A stretch of DNA of 64,000 nt from Clostridiales bacterium (GTDB lineage Bacteria; Bacillota; Clostridia; Oscillospirales; Acutalibacteraceae). The stretch lies in contig DULI01000007.1 in the NCBI GenBank assembly GCA_012840445.1, positions 186,001 to 250,000 of the forward strand, given 5' to 3'. Position 1 is the stretch's first letter. The number at the start of each line of letters is the position of its first letter. The notes under the pieces are model-generated. The model did no database searches. It had not been told where the DNA came from and saw only the letters and a list, made by a program, of their open reading frames with translations. Shown one piece after another: positions 10,271 through 19,604 of this stretch. The position numbers and the translations under genes are program-made.

Positions 10271-11440
10271 TTATACTATAATACCATTGCAAATAACCAT
10301 TTGTGGCTTGGCATATACCGAAAAGGGGTCAGTATCGAACACCACAATATCTGCATCCTTGCCCGGAGCCAAAGAACCCACCCTGTTGCTGATTCCGCAA
10401 ATTGCGGCGGGGTTAATTGTTATTGCCGCAAGCGCCTGCATATAGTCCATCCCTTCCCGGACGCAGATGCCGGCACACAATGGCAGATACTGTATAGGAA
10501 CTACCGGATGGTCTGTTACAATTGCCACCTTTACACCCGCTTTTGAAAGTATTCCGGGGTTTTTGGGGGTTAAATTTTTTAGCTCCGGTTTTGAGCGGTC
10601 ACATAATATCGGGCCGCAAAGGGCGGTGATGTTTTCAGAAGCTAAATAATCACTTATTTCATACCCGCCTGTACAATGTATTATGGTGTAGTTTATATCG
10701 AACTCTTTGGCAACTCTAATTGCTGTAAATATGTCATCGGCGCGGTGAGCATGAATATGGGCAGGTATTTCCTTCTTTATTACCGGCAACAGCGATTCGC
10801 ATTTAAAGTCATACTCCGGCTCTTCTAAATCCTCGTCCCTTTCACTGTCCTGCAGTTGTTTTAAATATTTCTTTGCCTTAAAAAACTGTTCCCTGATAAT
10901 TGAAGCTGTCGCCATTCGGGTTATTGGCATTTGGCTTCTTTCATGATAAACCGTTTTGGGATTTTCCCCCATTGCAAACTTTAATGCAGCCGGCGACTTG
11001 ATAACCATATCATCTATGCGGCGCCCGTAGGTTTTCATGGCAGTTATCTGACCGCCTATCGGATTTGCGCTGCCAGGGCCGGTCAGCACGCTGGTAACCC
11101 CCGCCTTTAACCCTTCCTCGAAACACCTATCCAGCGGGTTTATTGCGTCAAGGGCCCGCAGGTGTGGAGTTGAAGGGTCTGTGGATTCGTTGCCGTCGTC
11201 GCCCTCAAAACCGAGCCCATCCTCCCACATTCCCAAATGGGTATGGGCGTCTATAAAGCCCGGATAGCAACATGCACCTTCTAAATTTATTATCGCCTCG
11301 TCGTCTTCTTGTTTTAAGTCACACATATTACCAATTGAGTGCAAAATGCTGCCTTTTATCCTTATATATCCCTTTTCAATTATGCCAAGCTTGTCCATTG
11401 TATAAATTTTAGCATTCGTAAGCAATATATTGTTTCCCAT
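10271..11440 (-). CDS. Metal-dependent amidohydrolase (imidazolonepropionase-like)
   Basis: A protein of about 389 residues from the amidohydrolase superfamily. Metal ligands are visible: HTH in GFIDAHTHLG, histidines in HIHAHRADD and IIHCTGG, and the Asp in IVTDHPVVP. The C-terminal beta-sandwich closes with LAPGKDADIVVFDTDPF. It is cytoplasmic, with no signal peptide. The substrate is unknown; clostridial relatives are annotated as amidohydrolases of imidazolonepropionase type. The ATG at 11440 has AAAGGA at good spacing, so the longer frame from 11458 is not preferred. Confidence 0.9.
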   Translation of the reverse strand: MGNNILLTNAKIYTMDKLGIIEKGYIRIKGSILHSIGNMCDLKQEDDEAIINLEGACCYPGFIDAHTHLGMWEDGLGFEGDDGNESTDPSTPHLRALDAINPLDRCFEEGLKAGVTSVLTGPGSANPIGGQITAMKTYGRRIDDMVIKSPAALKFAMGENPKTVYHERSQMPITRMATASIIREQFFKAKKYLKQLQDSERDEDLEEPEYDFKCESLLPVIKKEIPAHIHAHRADDIFTAIRVAKEFDINYTIIHCTGGYEISDYLASENITALCGPILCDRSKPELKNLTPKNPGILSKAGVKVAIVTDHPVVPIQYLPLCAGICVREGMDYMQALAAITINPAAICGISNRVGSLAPGKDADIVVFDTDPFSVYAKPQMVICNGIIV

Positions 11441-11491
11441 ATCCATTCCTTTCAACAATATTATACTAAATTAATTTATATAAAACAAACA

Positions 11492-11513
11492 GCGGAGTGA
11501 AATTACACTCCGC
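11492..11513 (-). terminator. Hairpin downstream of yabR
   Basis: GCGGAGTG pairs with CACTCCGC just after the yabR stop on the minus strand, followed by a T-rich but interrupted tract. Confidence 0.6.
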
Positions 11514-11533
11514 CGATTTTATCGGCACAAAAT

Positions 11534-11968
11534 CTACTTTGAATAAGCACCGCGTTTAGAACGCCTGGATCCAGGGTTTTTACGTTTAAGGTCGGAAAAA
11601 ATTTCCTCGCTTGTCTGCTTAAATTTAAGCAACATTTCTTCAAATGAAACGTTTTCATTTTTTTGGGGAGCCCAGGCATAATCATCCGGTTTGGTTGAGC
11701 TGCGATTTTGTTTAGGAGCAGAAGAAGGTTTCGGTTCCATCGCACGCTTAATGCTAAGGCTGATCTTGCCGTCTTCGCCAATATTCAAAACCTTCATCTT
11801 GACTACATCGTTTTCCTTAACAAAATCCCTAATCTCGCTGACATAGGTCTGAGCGATCTCGGAAATATGGACCATGCCGGTTTTGCCGCACCCTAAATCA
11901 ACAAAGACCCCGAAGCTTGCAATGCCGGTGATTTTGCCCTCAACAATTTCCCCCACTGCCAGTTGCAT
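11534..11968 (-). CDS. yabR: S1-domain RNA-binding protein (YabR-like)
   Basis: A 144-residue protein with one N-terminal S1 domain (about 1-75: LAVGEIVEGKITGIASFGVFVDL, GMVHISEIA, ISLSIKRA). A basic, low-complexity C-terminal tail rich in Ser, Lys and Arg follows. It resembles YabR of Bacillus and general stress protein 13, which bind RNA or ribosomes. It follows divIC with a 40-base gap, the same order as in other Firmicutes, and has an AAGGAGG ribosome site. Confidence 0.88.
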   Translation of the reverse strand: MQLAVGEIVEGKITGIASFGVFVDLGCGKTGMVHISEIAQTYVSEIRDFVKENDVVKMKVLNIGEDGKISLSIKRAMEPKPSSAPKQNRSSTKPDDYAWAPQKNENVSFEEMLLKFKQTSEEIFSDLKRKNPGSRRSKRGAYSK

Positions 11969-12008
11969 ATGTAGTTGTGTTCCTCCTTAAAGTTATCAAG
12001 TAAATATT

Positions 12009-12296
12009 TTATTGTCCTGAGAGATCTTCGAAAACCTGCTCATCGGCATAAACATAACCCAGCCTGTCTCGAGCTGCCCTTTCGATAAAATCCCTCTCGG
12101 TTCCATTGTTAAGCAAATTAAGCAATTCCTGATTCCTTAATTTTATTTCTGCCTCTTTGGCGGTTTGGTACTCCAGCTCTTTCCTGCTGTTAACTAGCTC
12201 AACCTGCAATTTGCCCAAAGAGATAATTGTATATATAGAAAAGCCTAGCAGAACCAGCCTTAAAAAAACACTTCTTCTCTTCTGTATCCTAGCCAT
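12009..12296 (-). CDS. divIC: Septum formation initiator DivIC/FtsB-like
   Basis: A 95-residue bitopic protein: a basic N-terminus, one transmembrane helix (about 11-30), then a coiled coil (KLQVELVNSRKELEYQTAKEAEIK) and a short C-terminal domain with IERAARDRLGYVYADEQVF, the signature of FtsB/DivIC. In Bacillus DivIC works with FtsL and DivIB to assemble the division septum. Its position between yabQ and yabR is the standard one. Confidence 0.9.
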   Translation of the reverse strand: MARIQKRRSVFLRLVLLGFSIYTIISLGKLQVELVNSRKELEYQTAKEAEIKLRNQELLNLLNNGTERDFIERAARDRLGYVYADEQVFEDLSGQ

Positions 12297-12343
12297 GCTT
12301 TCTCATCCATTCTGCCAATTTAAATTGGATATTTTCCCGCATT

Positions 12344-12871
12344 TTAAGCTGTACTGCCCATTCCCCTTTGTTTTTTAGCTTTTCTTTTGTGGCTATAATT
12401 ATACACCATAAGCTTCTTGCGTTTCAATAGTTTTTTTGTTCTATTAAACATTTTTGAGGCGGTGTTTTTAAAAAATTTTGATATTGCTCTACATTTTTTT
12501 CTAATATATTTAAATAGTGCCTTTACAGGCCCTGAAATCTTGGAATATACCCATTTTATGAAGCGTATAATCTGCCTTGCAAAGGCCAATATCAGCACCG
12601 AGAGGGTAAGGCGGAAAATAATCCAGCCCAGCAGGGAACCAACAAGCACATACCCTCTGACTTCACCGTTGCAACGGATGATCAAAAAACAGCAGCACAA
12701 AAAGGCGCAAATTATCCAGTACAGAACGTCCTGAAAAAAAATTGCGATTTTGCTATAGTTATTAATAATCCTTAAAATCCTAAAACAGTCATACAACAGG
12801 CAAAACACACATCCCATAGCCAAAGACAGCAAGAAGGTAATTGTCTGGTCAGCAATATTGATATACCACAT
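12344..12871 (-). CDS. yabQ: Spore cortex biosynthesis protein YabQ
   Basis: A 175-residue membrane protein with about four hydrophobic helices in the first 110 residues and a strongly basic C-terminal tail. YabQ is needed for spore cortex formation and localises to the forespore outer membrane. The N-terminal region (LLSLAMGCVFCLLYDCFRIL) is typical. It starts six bases after yabP, and the pair yabP-yabQ is expressed in the mother cell in Bacillus. Confidence 0.9.
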   Translation of the reverse strand: MWYINIADQTITFLLSLAMGCVFCLLYDCFRILRIINNYSKIAIFFQDVLYWIICAFLCCCFLIIRCNGEVRGYVLVGSLLGWIIFRLTLSVLILAFARQIIRFIKWVYSKISGPVKALFKYIRKKCRAISKFFKNTASKMFNRTKKLLKRKKLMVYNYSHKRKAKKQRGMGSTA

Positions 12872-12877
12872 AAGCTG

Positions 12878-13159
12878 CTACCTGAACAGTCGGCTGAAAA
12901 GCCCTCCCTGCTGCTTCTGGCTGTTGGTGTAAACAAGCGCATATATGTTTCCGTCCATTGACAGCTCGCCCGTTTCCACATTGAACTTACTAATATTAAG
13001 GTTAACACCCCTTATTGTAAGCTCGCCCTTCTCGGTAATTAACACAACTGTCTGCTCGTCAAAGCTGTCCACATTTGAAACACCTGTTACCATTAACCTG
13101 CTTCTATCTTCAATTATGATGTTATGCGGCAGTTTTACCGACTTTTTTTCTTCAGGCAT
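12878..13159 (-). CDS. yabP: Sporulation protein YabP
   Basis: A 93-residue YabP/YqfC family protein (LPHNIIIEDRSRLMVTGVSNVDSFDE, LTIRGVNLNISKFN, LSMDGNIYALVY). It takes part in spore coat or cortex assembly. The ATG at 13159 is used because GGGAGG sits eight bases upstream; the nine-residue upstream extension has no ribosome site. It begins the yabP-yabQ-divIC-yabR run. Confidence 0.93.
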   Translation of the reverse strand: MPEEKKSVKLPHNIIIEDRSRLMVTGVSNVDSFDEQTVVLITEKGELTIRGVNLNISKFNVETGELSMDGNIYALVYTNSQKQQGGLFSRLFR

Positions 13160-13222
13160 ACAAATACCTCCCGTTTTATATGTCACTAATTAATATGATT
13201 AAAAACCGGGAGGTATTCTTTA

Positions 13223-13465
13223 TTATTCAATAATCCTGTACATCAAAGCCGCATCATCTTTCTTGGCGTATTCATTAATGTCCAGCACCTCAACCTTAAT
13301 GACACGGCTCCCAAATTCCACCTCTATTATATCACCGACTTTTACATCATATGACGCGCGCACAGGTTTTCCGTTCACTTTGACCCTGCCTGCATCGCAG
13401 GCTTCATTTGCAACCGTTCTCCGCTTTATAATTCTTGAAATCTTAAGATATTTATCAAGACGCAT
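13223..13465 (-). CDS. rqcP: S4-domain RNA-binding protein RqcP (YabO/Hsp15-like)
   Basis: An 80-residue protein that is essentially one S4 domain (MRLDKYLKISRIIKRRTVANEACDAG). In Bacillus RqcP works with RqcH on obstructed 50S subunits to add C-terminal alanine tails in ribosome quality control. Length and genomic position, beside yabP, match the family. Confidence 0.9.
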   Translation of the reverse strand: MRLDKYLKISRIIKRRTVANEACDAGRVKVNGKPVRASYDVKVGDIIEVEFGSRVIKVEVLDINEYAKKDDAALMYRIIE

Positions 13466-13487
13466 AATAAATCCTTTTATGACTATA

Positions 13488-13517
13488 AACCGCCTTTGCT
13501 AAAAACAAAGGCGGTTT
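13488..13517 (-). terminator. Terminator of the HU gene
   Basis: AAACCGCCTTTG pairs with CAAAGGCGGTTT, directly after the hup stop codon on the minus strand. Confidence 0.75.
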
Positions 13518-13523
13518 GCAATT

Positions 13524-13799
13524 TTATTTTGAAATAACTTCTTTAAAAGATTTGCCAGCCTTGAATACTGGAACCTTGGTTGCGGGAATCTTGATGGGAG
13601 CTTTGGTCTGAGGATTTCTGCCAGTTCTAGCTGCGCGCTCGCGAACCTCGAATGTTCCAAACCCGATAAGCTGAACCTTATCCCCAGCTTTTAGCTGTTC
13701 GGTAATAACATCCATGAAAGCGGATAAGGCTTTATCTGCATCCTTTTTTGTAAGTCCGGACTTTGCTGATATGGCTGCAATTAATTCAGATTTGTTCAT
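13524..13799 (-). CDS. hup: DNA-binding protein HU
   Basis: A 91-residue nucleoid protein of the HU/IHF family. It starts MNKSELIAAISAKSG, has the signature GFGTFEVRERAARTGRNPQT for the DNA-bending arm, and ends FKAGKSFKEVI. It binds DNA non-specifically and compacts the chromosome. GGAGGT lies eight bases before this ATG, so the longer upstream frame is rejected. Confidence 0.97.
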   Translation of the reverse strand: MNKSELIAAISAKSGLTKKDADKALSAFMDVITEQLKAGDKVQLIGFGTFEVRERAARTGRNPQTKAPIKIPATKVPVFKAGKSFKEVISK

Positions 13800-13855
13800 C
13801 TTTTTTACCTCCATAATTATTTTATTCCACAACAAGCATAACGCCTGTGTAAAAG

Positions 13856-14662
13856 CTATTGTTGGTGCTTTATTTCATCCCAAATGGCATCCAGTTCGGC
13901 AAGGGAAGCCTTATCAATGTCAATGCCTCGTTTAATTGCGGTTTGTTCAACAAGTTTAAATCTTTTGATAAACTTTTCGGTGGCATTTTGCAGCGCTTGC
14001 TCGGCGTCCACATTGCTAAACCTTGCAACGTTTACTACCGAAAAAAGCAGATCGCCAAGCTCTTCCTTTATATCGTCCTGAACACCGGAATCAATGGCGA
14101 TTTTAAGCTCTTGCATCTCTTCATATAGTTTTTGCAAGGCACCTGCGGTATCTTCCCAATCAAAACCCGCTTTAGCGGCCCGCTTCTGAACCTTTTGGGC
14201 TCGCATTAGCGCTGGAAAGGATTTGGGTACGCTTTGCAACGTATCTGTGTAGGTTTCCTGGGACTTTTCCCGTCTTTTAATTTTGTCCCAGTTTTCCAAC
14301 ACCTCGTTTGTACCTGAAACTTTAACATCACCAAAAATATGAGGGTGCCTTAAAATCAACTTCCGGCAAATCCCATCGGCAACCTGGTTAAAATTAAAAC
14401 TGCTGTTTTCCGATGCCATTTCACAGTGGAATACTACCTGGAGCAGGACATCGCCCAGCTCTTCCTTTAGGGCCTGCATATCCCTGTTGTCTATCGCATC
14501 TGCGGCCTCGTAAGCCTCTTCCAAAAGATTGTTTCTAATTGAGCTGTGGGTTTGTTCGCCGTCCCAGGGGCACCCTCCCGGGCTTCTTAATATATGCATT
14601 ATTTCAAGCAAATCATTAATATCGTAGCAATCTTTTTCGCTTACCGTATTCTTTTGTACCAT
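13856..14662 (-). CDS. mazG: Nucleoside triphosphate pyrophosphohydrolase MazG
   Basis: A house-cleaning enzyme that hydrolyses NTPs to NMP and pyrophosphate. The protein of about 268 residues has two MazG domains. The first begins with the CPWDGEQTHSSI signature and ELGDVLLQVVFH. The second, at about residues 170-260, carries EELGDLLFSVVNVARF with its metal-binding acidic helices. The GGGGAAG ribosome site favours the second ATG (14662) over that at 14674. It lies directly upstream of hup on the same strand. Confidence 0.95.
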   Translation of the reverse strand: MVQKNTVSEKDCYDINDLLEIMHILRSPGGCPWDGEQTHSSIRNNLLEEAYEAADAIDNRDMQALKEELGDVLLQVVFHCEMASENSSFNFNQVADGICRKLILRHPHIFGDVKVSGTNEVLENWDKIKRREKSQETYTDTLQSVPKSFPALMRAQKVQKRAAKAGFDWEDTAGALQKLYEEMQELKIAIDSGVQDDIKEELGDLLFSVVNVARFSNVDAEQALQNATEKFIKRFKLVEQTAIKRGIDIDKASLAELDAIWDEIKHQQ

Positions 14663-14729
14663 ATTCTTCCCCATAAATCAATAGGCAAATTAAAAAAATT
14701 CCAAAATTTGTTCAATAACTAGAGATATT

Positions 14730-16523
14730 TTACCTTATTATTCCTATTCTTTCAAGTATAGGGGCTATTTTTTCCCCTTTAGGCAGGGACAACACATCTT
14801 CTTTGGTTATTGCCCTTAACAGTATCAATGATAATACATACACAGCCACTGCCAACAGCATTGACAATATGGTCGATAGCTTATCGGAAGAATACCCGGC
14901 AATGGCTGGCAAAAATCTGCTCATTAGCCCTTTCCCCGACCAAGCAGCAGCAGCACAAAACACTGATGCGACGGCAGGTTTTATTAGGGTTGATGTGAAA
15001 TTGGGCACAACCCCGGAGTATTTAATTAAATAGTACAGGTTTGCCGAGCCGATGTAGGCATAACACGCAAGGGTTCCAATAGAGGCACCTAATATATTAA
15101 TTTCCGGAATTCCCACTAATATATAGTTTACAACAATTTTTATTAGCGCACCCACCGCAATATTTCTGACTGGGATATTCTGCCGGCCGATAGCCTGGAG
15201 CATATTGGTCATGGGCGCCATCATGCCTGCGAAGATTGCGGCAAATCCCAAAAAGGCCAGTAAAGGTGTAGCAATTTGGACCTCGGCCGGTTTGTTTGAA
15301 TAAAGCAAATTAAGTATTGGATGTGCGAGTGCTGCAAGCCCAAGCCCTGCCGGAATTGCAATTAAAGCAGTTATTCGTAGCATTGATTCTATGTTAAGCT
15401 TAATATTGGCCTTGTTTTTCTCGGTCCAGGCAGTTGCCAACACGGGCAGTGCGCTGACGCCTAAAACGGAAGTAAGCGTAGGAATTAAGTTAAAGAGCGA
15501 ATAAGCAAACCCTTTATAGCAGCCGTACAGGAAATTGGGGATATCCGAAACATCCATGGCTTTGCTGAAATAGCCCGAATACATGTTTATAAGTGTATTT
15601 GGGTCTTTATTAAGCACTGTGCTTAGCTGCCTTTGCACCATTGTAACATCAATGAGGCTTGCCACATTGGTAACAAGCGAACCCATTACAACCGGAATTG
15701 CAATGCTAATAAGCAACCTTAGCGTTTCCTTATTCCCAGCAGGTTCCGGAGAGGCTGCGAATTCTTCCCTGCTTATTAGGTCACCCACAATCCTGTGTCT
15801 AAACATTAAAAAGACAGCGCCTAAAAAGGATCCTATGGTAATCCCAAGTATTGCGGCAGCGGCTGCATAGGGAGCCGCCACGTGTGTAACCGCCTGGCTA
15901 ATTGCTTGGGGGGAAAGCGTTGTTTCGATATCCACAGCTTTGCCAAAAACTGTCCCCGACCGCAAAAACTCGGACTTTGCTTTGTATATTAAGGCATACG
16001 CGAAGGAATATCCCAAAACCAGTTTGCCCAACGCCTCTATTATGGAGGAAACCGCCGTTGGATACATATTGCGCAGTCCCTCGTAATATCCTCTGTATGC
16101 CGACATAATACAGCAGAATAGCAGTGAGGGCGCAATTAAAAAGATGGGCAAAACCGCCTGATTATCCCTAACAAACCACGCGTATGGATAGGCAAGGACA
16201 ATCATAACAAACATACCTAAAAAGCCCGTAAAATAAAAAGCTCTGCGGGCAACGGTTAAAGTTTTTCTTACATCTTTAAATTTTTTGTTGGCGGTATGTT
16301 CCGCCACTATTTTTGAAATGGCAATGGGAAGCCCTGCCATAGCAAGTGCATATATCGGCAAATACAAGTCATATGCCTTTTGAAAGTAGCCCATGCCGTG
16401 CCCGCCGATTAGATTGCCAAGGGGGATTTTAAACAAAGCGCCTATTATTTTTACCAACGCGGTAGCGCCAACCAAAATAATCGAACCATGCAGGAAGCTC
16501 TGCTGTTTTCTTTTCTTTGCCAT
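14730..16523 (-). CDS. spoVB: Stage V sporulation protein B-like polysaccharide flippase (SpoVB/MurJ superfamily)
   Basis: A 597-residue integral membrane protein with about 14 hydrophobic helices, of the MATE/MOP (oligosaccharidyl-lipid flippase) superfamily. The N-terminus (HGSIILVGATALVKIIGALFKIPLGNLIG) is the SpoVB/YkvU/YtgP signature. In sporulation it is thought to flip lipid-linked peptidoglycan precursors for cortex synthesis. Other paralogues in this family serve vegetative growth, so the specific assignment to SpoVB is likely but not certain. Confidence 0.88.
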   Translation of the reverse strand: MAKKRKQQSFLHGSIILVGATALVKIIGALFKIPLGNLIGGHGMGYFQKAYDLYLPIYALAMAGLPIAISKIVAEHTANKKFKDVRKTLTVARRAFYFTGFLGMFVMIVLAYPYAWFVRDNQAVLPIFLIAPSLLFCCIMSAYRGYYEGLRNMYPTAVSSIIEALGKLVLGYSFAYALIYKAKSEFLRSGTVFGKAVDIETTLSPQAISQAVTHVAAPYAAAAAILGITIGSFLGAVFLMFRHRIVGDLISREEFAASPEPAGNKETLRLLISIAIPVVMGSLVTNVASLIDVTMVQRQLSTVLNKDPNTLINMYSGYFSKAMDVSDIPNFLYGCYKGFAYSLFNLIPTLTSVLGVSALPVLATAWTEKNKANIKLNIESMLRITALIAIPAGLGLAALAHPILNLLYSNKPAEVQIATPLLAFLGFAAIFAGMMAPMTNMLQAIGRQNIPVRNIAVGALIKIVVNYILVGIPEINILGASIGTLACYAYIGSANLYYLIKYSGVVPNFTSTLIKPAVASVFCAAAAWSGKGLMSRFLPAIAGYSSDKLSTILSMLLAVAVYVLSLILLRAITKEDVLSLPKGEKIAPILERIGIIR

Positions 16524-16582
16524 TTACACACAACCTGTCAATGTTTTGATAGTACAATTTTACTAACGCAAGTTATAAAAAA

Positions 16583-17308
16583 TTACTCCTGCCAGAAGCT
16601 TGGATTGTCAAACATCTTATATATTCCTTTAAACACAATATCCAGGAGTGCCGATTCGGCCCTTTCATTCATCTCGGTATAACTTTCACTCGCATCGCTT
16701 CCCGCATCGTCGGATATGCACCGCACAGCAGTAAATTTGGTACCTGTTAGGTCGCAAACATATGCTACCGCTGCAGATTCCATATCACACGACATGGCAT
16801 TCCAGGTTTCTTTTAAAAAGTTTCTTAAATTTTCGTCTCCAACAAACGAATCTCCGCTTACCATTACGCCTTTCTTAACGAAGTTAAACAACCTGCAATA
16901 ATGTTCTAGCAGGTCAGCGTCAGAATCGTAAATATATTTTTGAGAGGGTTTTTCGCCCGGTTTTTTCCCAAGGGGCGTTAAATCAAAATCATGCTCAATA
17001 AACTGCGTACCAATGGTTATCTCGCCACGATTTATATTGCTAATCCCGCCAGAAAGCCCCGTATTGATTATTATATCAATACCATTTTCTACAAGAAACA
17101 TTGCCGCCGCGGCGGCGTTGACCATTCCAATTCCACAAAGCACCGAATATACATCTATCTGTTTTCCGCCTTCGCACAGGCTCAGCATATGCCCCTCTCT
17201 TTTGTAAAAATCTTTGCGGTTTCCGCAGTGTTTCTGGACATATTTGCGCATTGGAACATATTCAAGCTCATCTGCTATAACAAGTCCGATTTTAAGAATA
17301 TCCTTCAT
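16583..17308 (-). CDS. mtnN: 5'-methylthioadenosine/S-adenosylhomocysteine nucleosidase family protein
   Basis: A 241-residue nucleoside phosphorylase-like enzyme. It cleaves MTA and SAH to adenine and a thioribose or ribosylhomocysteine, recycling products of SAM use. Visible motifs are GIGMVNAAAAA, INTGLSGGI, the substrate-binding SCDMESAAVAYVC and the catalytic Asp in CISDDAGSDA. It begins 17 bases after punA, forming a purine salvage pair. Within the family it could prefer a slightly different nucleoside. Confidence 0.88.
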   Translation of the reverse strand: MKDILKIGLVIADELEYVPMRKYVQKHCGNRKDFYKREGHMLSLCEGGKQIDVYSVLCGIGMVNAAAAAMFLVENGIDIIINTGLSGGISNINRGEITIGTQFIEHDFDLTPLGKKPGEKPSQKYIYDSDADLLEHYCRLFNFVKKGVMVSGDSFVGDENLRNFLKETWNAMSCDMESAAVAYVCDLTGTKFTAVRCISDDAGSDASESYTEMNERAESALLDIVFKGIYKMFDNPSFWQE

Positions 17309-17325
17309 AAACTGTCTCCAAACTT

Positions 17326-18144
17326 TTAAATTGATTTTATTATATCAGCAATTAAAAAACATAATTTGTCCAAGGCCTTCTGGGCTTGCAAAGCCACATC
17401 TTCGTCCGAAAGCGGTTCATCGGACATGCCCGCCGCCATATTTGTTATAATCGACAGCCCCAATACCTTAATTCCGACCTGGGCTGCAGAAATGACCTCT
17501 GGAACGGTGGACATGCCCACCGCGTCTGCGCCTAAAATGCGCGCCGCGCGCACTTCAGCAGGCGTTTCATACTGTGGGCCGGCAAAAAACATATACACGC
17601 CGGTCTTTAGGTCGATATTAAATTTTTGCGCAGATTGGGCTGCAATCTGTTGTAGTTTTATATCATAAACACTTGTCATATCAAAAAACCGGCTGCCAAA
17701 GCGCTCGTCATGAACTCCCAAAACGGGACTTTCGCAACACAATTTTATATGGTCGGAAATCAACATTAAATCCCCGACCGAAAATTTCGAGTTTACAGCG
17801 CCCGCGGCATTTGTGATTATAAGATTTTTAACACCCAAAAGGCTTAACATTCTGACATAGAAGGCAGTCTGCTCAAAGGTATATCCTTCGTAGAAATGGC
17901 AACGCCCTGAAAAGGCAAGGATTTCCCTTCCATCAAGGAACCCGCAGTACAACCTACCCTCATGATTTTTATTTGTGGTTACCGGAAAGTTTGGGATGTT
18001 CCTGTAGCTTATGGATTTGGCGCCCGAAAGCCTGTCTGCCAGGCTTTTAATGCCCGAGCCCAAAACAATCGCCGTATCAGGAATTTTTCCAAAGCGTTGG
18101 GCAACGGCATCTGCCGCCTGTCTGTAATGTTCAAACGGAATCAT
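17326..18144 (-). CDS. punA: Purine nucleoside phosphorylase
   Basis: A 272-residue trimeric (PNP-II/PunA) phosphorylase that splits inosine and guanosine with phosphate. Markers are VLGSGIKSLAD for phosphate binding, HEGRLYCG, FSGRCHFYEGY, ITNAAGAVN and the base-binding AVGMSTVPEVI. AGAGAGGT before the ATG at 18144 decides the start over the longer frame. Cotranscription with mtnN is likely. Confidence 0.95.
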   Translation of the reverse strand: MIPFEHYRQAADAVAQRFGKIPDTAIVLGSGIKSLADRLSGAKSISYRNIPNFPVTTNKNHEGRLYCGFLDGREILAFSGRCHFYEGYTFEQTAFYVRMLSLLGVKNLIITNAAGAVNSKFSVGDLMLISDHIKLCCESPVLGVHDERFGSRFFDMTSVYDIKLQQIAAQSAQKFNIDLKTGVYMFFAGPQYETPAEVRAARILGADAVGMSTVPEVISAAQVGIKVLGLSIITNMAAGMSDEPLSDEDVALQAQKALDKLCFLIADIIKSI

Positions 18145-18163
18145 TTTTACCTCTCTGAGCATA

Positions 18164-18200
18164 AAACTTAAGGGCAATCTAAAGACCGCCCTTAAAGTTT
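18164..18200 (-). terminator. Hairpin downstream of the zinc-ribbon gene
   Basis: AAACTTAAGGGC pairs with GCCCTTA-A-AGTTT (one bulged A) just after the zinc-ribbon protein stop on the minus strand, before punA. Confidence 0.6.
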
Positions 18201-18206
18201 TAAATT

Positions 18207-18608
18207 TTACTCTTCAGCCGCTGCTTCTTCGGGTTCTTCAGCTGCAACTGCAGTCAACTCTTTGCCACATTTGCTGCAAAAAAACGCGTCGGACTGGTTA
18301 ACATGACCACAGCTTACACACAATTTCCCATTTTTTGCAAGCGCTATTTTGGCTTCAAGTTTTTTTAGTTTTTCAAGTTTTTGCTCAATCTCCTTGCAAA
18401 GCACTTCTAACGATTCGGTATTGCCGCTGTTGGCTTTATGAATATCGTACCACAGTCTTCCTAGAGTTTCATAGTCTTTAGCAATTTGATGATTAAGCGA
18501 GGCGGCATTAACCTTGAGTTTTTGGATTTCAATTACCTCACCAGTTTTCCTACCGGCAATATCAAAAACCTCTTTCGCCTTAACAATTGTATCTTCTATA
18601 AAACCCAT
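18207..18608 (-). CDS. Zinc-ribbon protein with helical N-terminus
   Basis: A 133-residue protein. The first 95 residues are predicted helical and probably coiled coil. A zinc ribbon (CVSCGHVNQSDAFFCSKCG) follows, then an acidic Glu/Ala tail. Similar proteins are common in Clostridia beside unrelated genes and have no agreed function. No signal or membrane segment is visible. Confidence 0.8.
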   Translation of the reverse strand: MGFIEDTIVKAKEVFDIAGRKTGEVIEIQKLKVNAASLNHQIAKDYETLGRLWYDIHKANSGNTESLEVLCKEIEQKLEKLKKLEAKIALAKNGKLCVSCGHVNQSDAFFCSKCGKELTAVAAEEPEEAAAEE

Positions 18609-18680
18609 CTATGCCACCCTTTCTATATTTTACTATTAGCAAATTATAACATAAATTTAAGTGGATTTCATTACAAACTC

Positions 18681-19604
18681 TTAAATAAATTCATGAAGCA
18701 GCGAGCCACTAGGCACCAAATCCTGACTAATTCCGACAAATAAAGGCAATACTTCGACAATGTCTTTTACATATTTATAATACTCGCTTGACTTACCTAT
18801 ACCCGCAAGCAGCTGTAATGCCTCATCCTTGAATACCGCCGCCTCATAGCTGTGCAGCGAGTTAATGGTATAATCAGCACGATTCTTGTTGGGGAACAGA
18901 TACTTTTCCTCGCCATGAATTACACCTGGCCACATCCTAAGGGTATTCTCTGCGGAGGAATTGCGGTATTTGTAGTCCCTTATAAGCCTTCTGATAAGTC
19001 TTAAATCTCGTCCGTGCAGTTTAATTTCTCCGGATTCGCTTTCATAGCCGTTTTCTATGCTTATATATACGCTAAACAGGTTTTCGCGGGGAAGAGTTTG
19101 GGAAATTAAAGGATTTAAGGCATGTATTCCTTCTACGATTGCGAGCCCTCCCGGACGCAACTGTATATGTTCGGCTTTTTCTATGCGTTTGCCCTTTAAA
19201 AAGTCAAATACCGGAATATCACAACTGCCGTATTGGATTAGTTCGATAAAATCATTGTGAATCTCGTCGGTGTCAATTGAGTGCACCGATTCAAAATCCG
19301 GTTCACCGCTTGGCAGTTTCGGCATGTCTTCGGGCCTTTTATAGAAGTTGTCAAGCGAAATAATGGCGGTATCCACGCCGTTGCTTTCAAAAATTTTTTT
19401 TAAAATTTGTGATGATGTAGTTTTCCCGGAACCGGATGGCCCTGACAACAATATGATTTTATTCTTCTTATCCTGCAATACTGTATCGGCGAGTTTTATC
19501 AGTCTCTCGAAAAACCTTTGCTCATCCAGCATTATTACAGCCTCAGGATCAGTTTTTAAGGCTTCATTTATTTTATCTATCTTCAGGTATTCGGTATTGT
19601 TCAT
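18681..19604 (-). CDS. Uridine kinase-like / phosphoribulokinase-family P-loop kinase
   Basis: A 307-residue protein. The Walker A motif (LLSGPSGSGKTTSSQ) lies at about residues 53-64, with SLDNFYKRPEDMP and IVEGIHALNP as in uridine kinases. Relatives in Clostridia are annotated nucleoside kinase or uridine kinase. The N-terminal 45 residues and the C-terminal 90 residues extend beyond the core, so the substrate may not be uridine. Its start overlaps the end of hemZ by 32 bases, so the two are cotranscribed. Confidence 0.85.
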   Translation of the reverse strand: MNNTEYLKIDKINEALKTDPEAVIMLDEQRFFERLIKLADTVLQDKKNKIILLSGPSGSGKTTSSQILKKIFESNGVDTAIISLDNFYKRPEDMPKLPSGEPDFESVHSIDTDEIHNDFIELIQYGSCDIPVFDFLKGKRIEKAEHIQLRPGGLAIVEGIHALNPLISQTLPRENLFSVYISIENGYESESGEIKLHGRDLRLIRRLIRDYKYRNSSAENTLRMWPGVIHGEEKYLFPNKNRADYTINSLHSYEAAVFKDEALQLLAGIGKSSEYYKYVKDIVEVLPLFVGISQDLVPSGSLLHEFI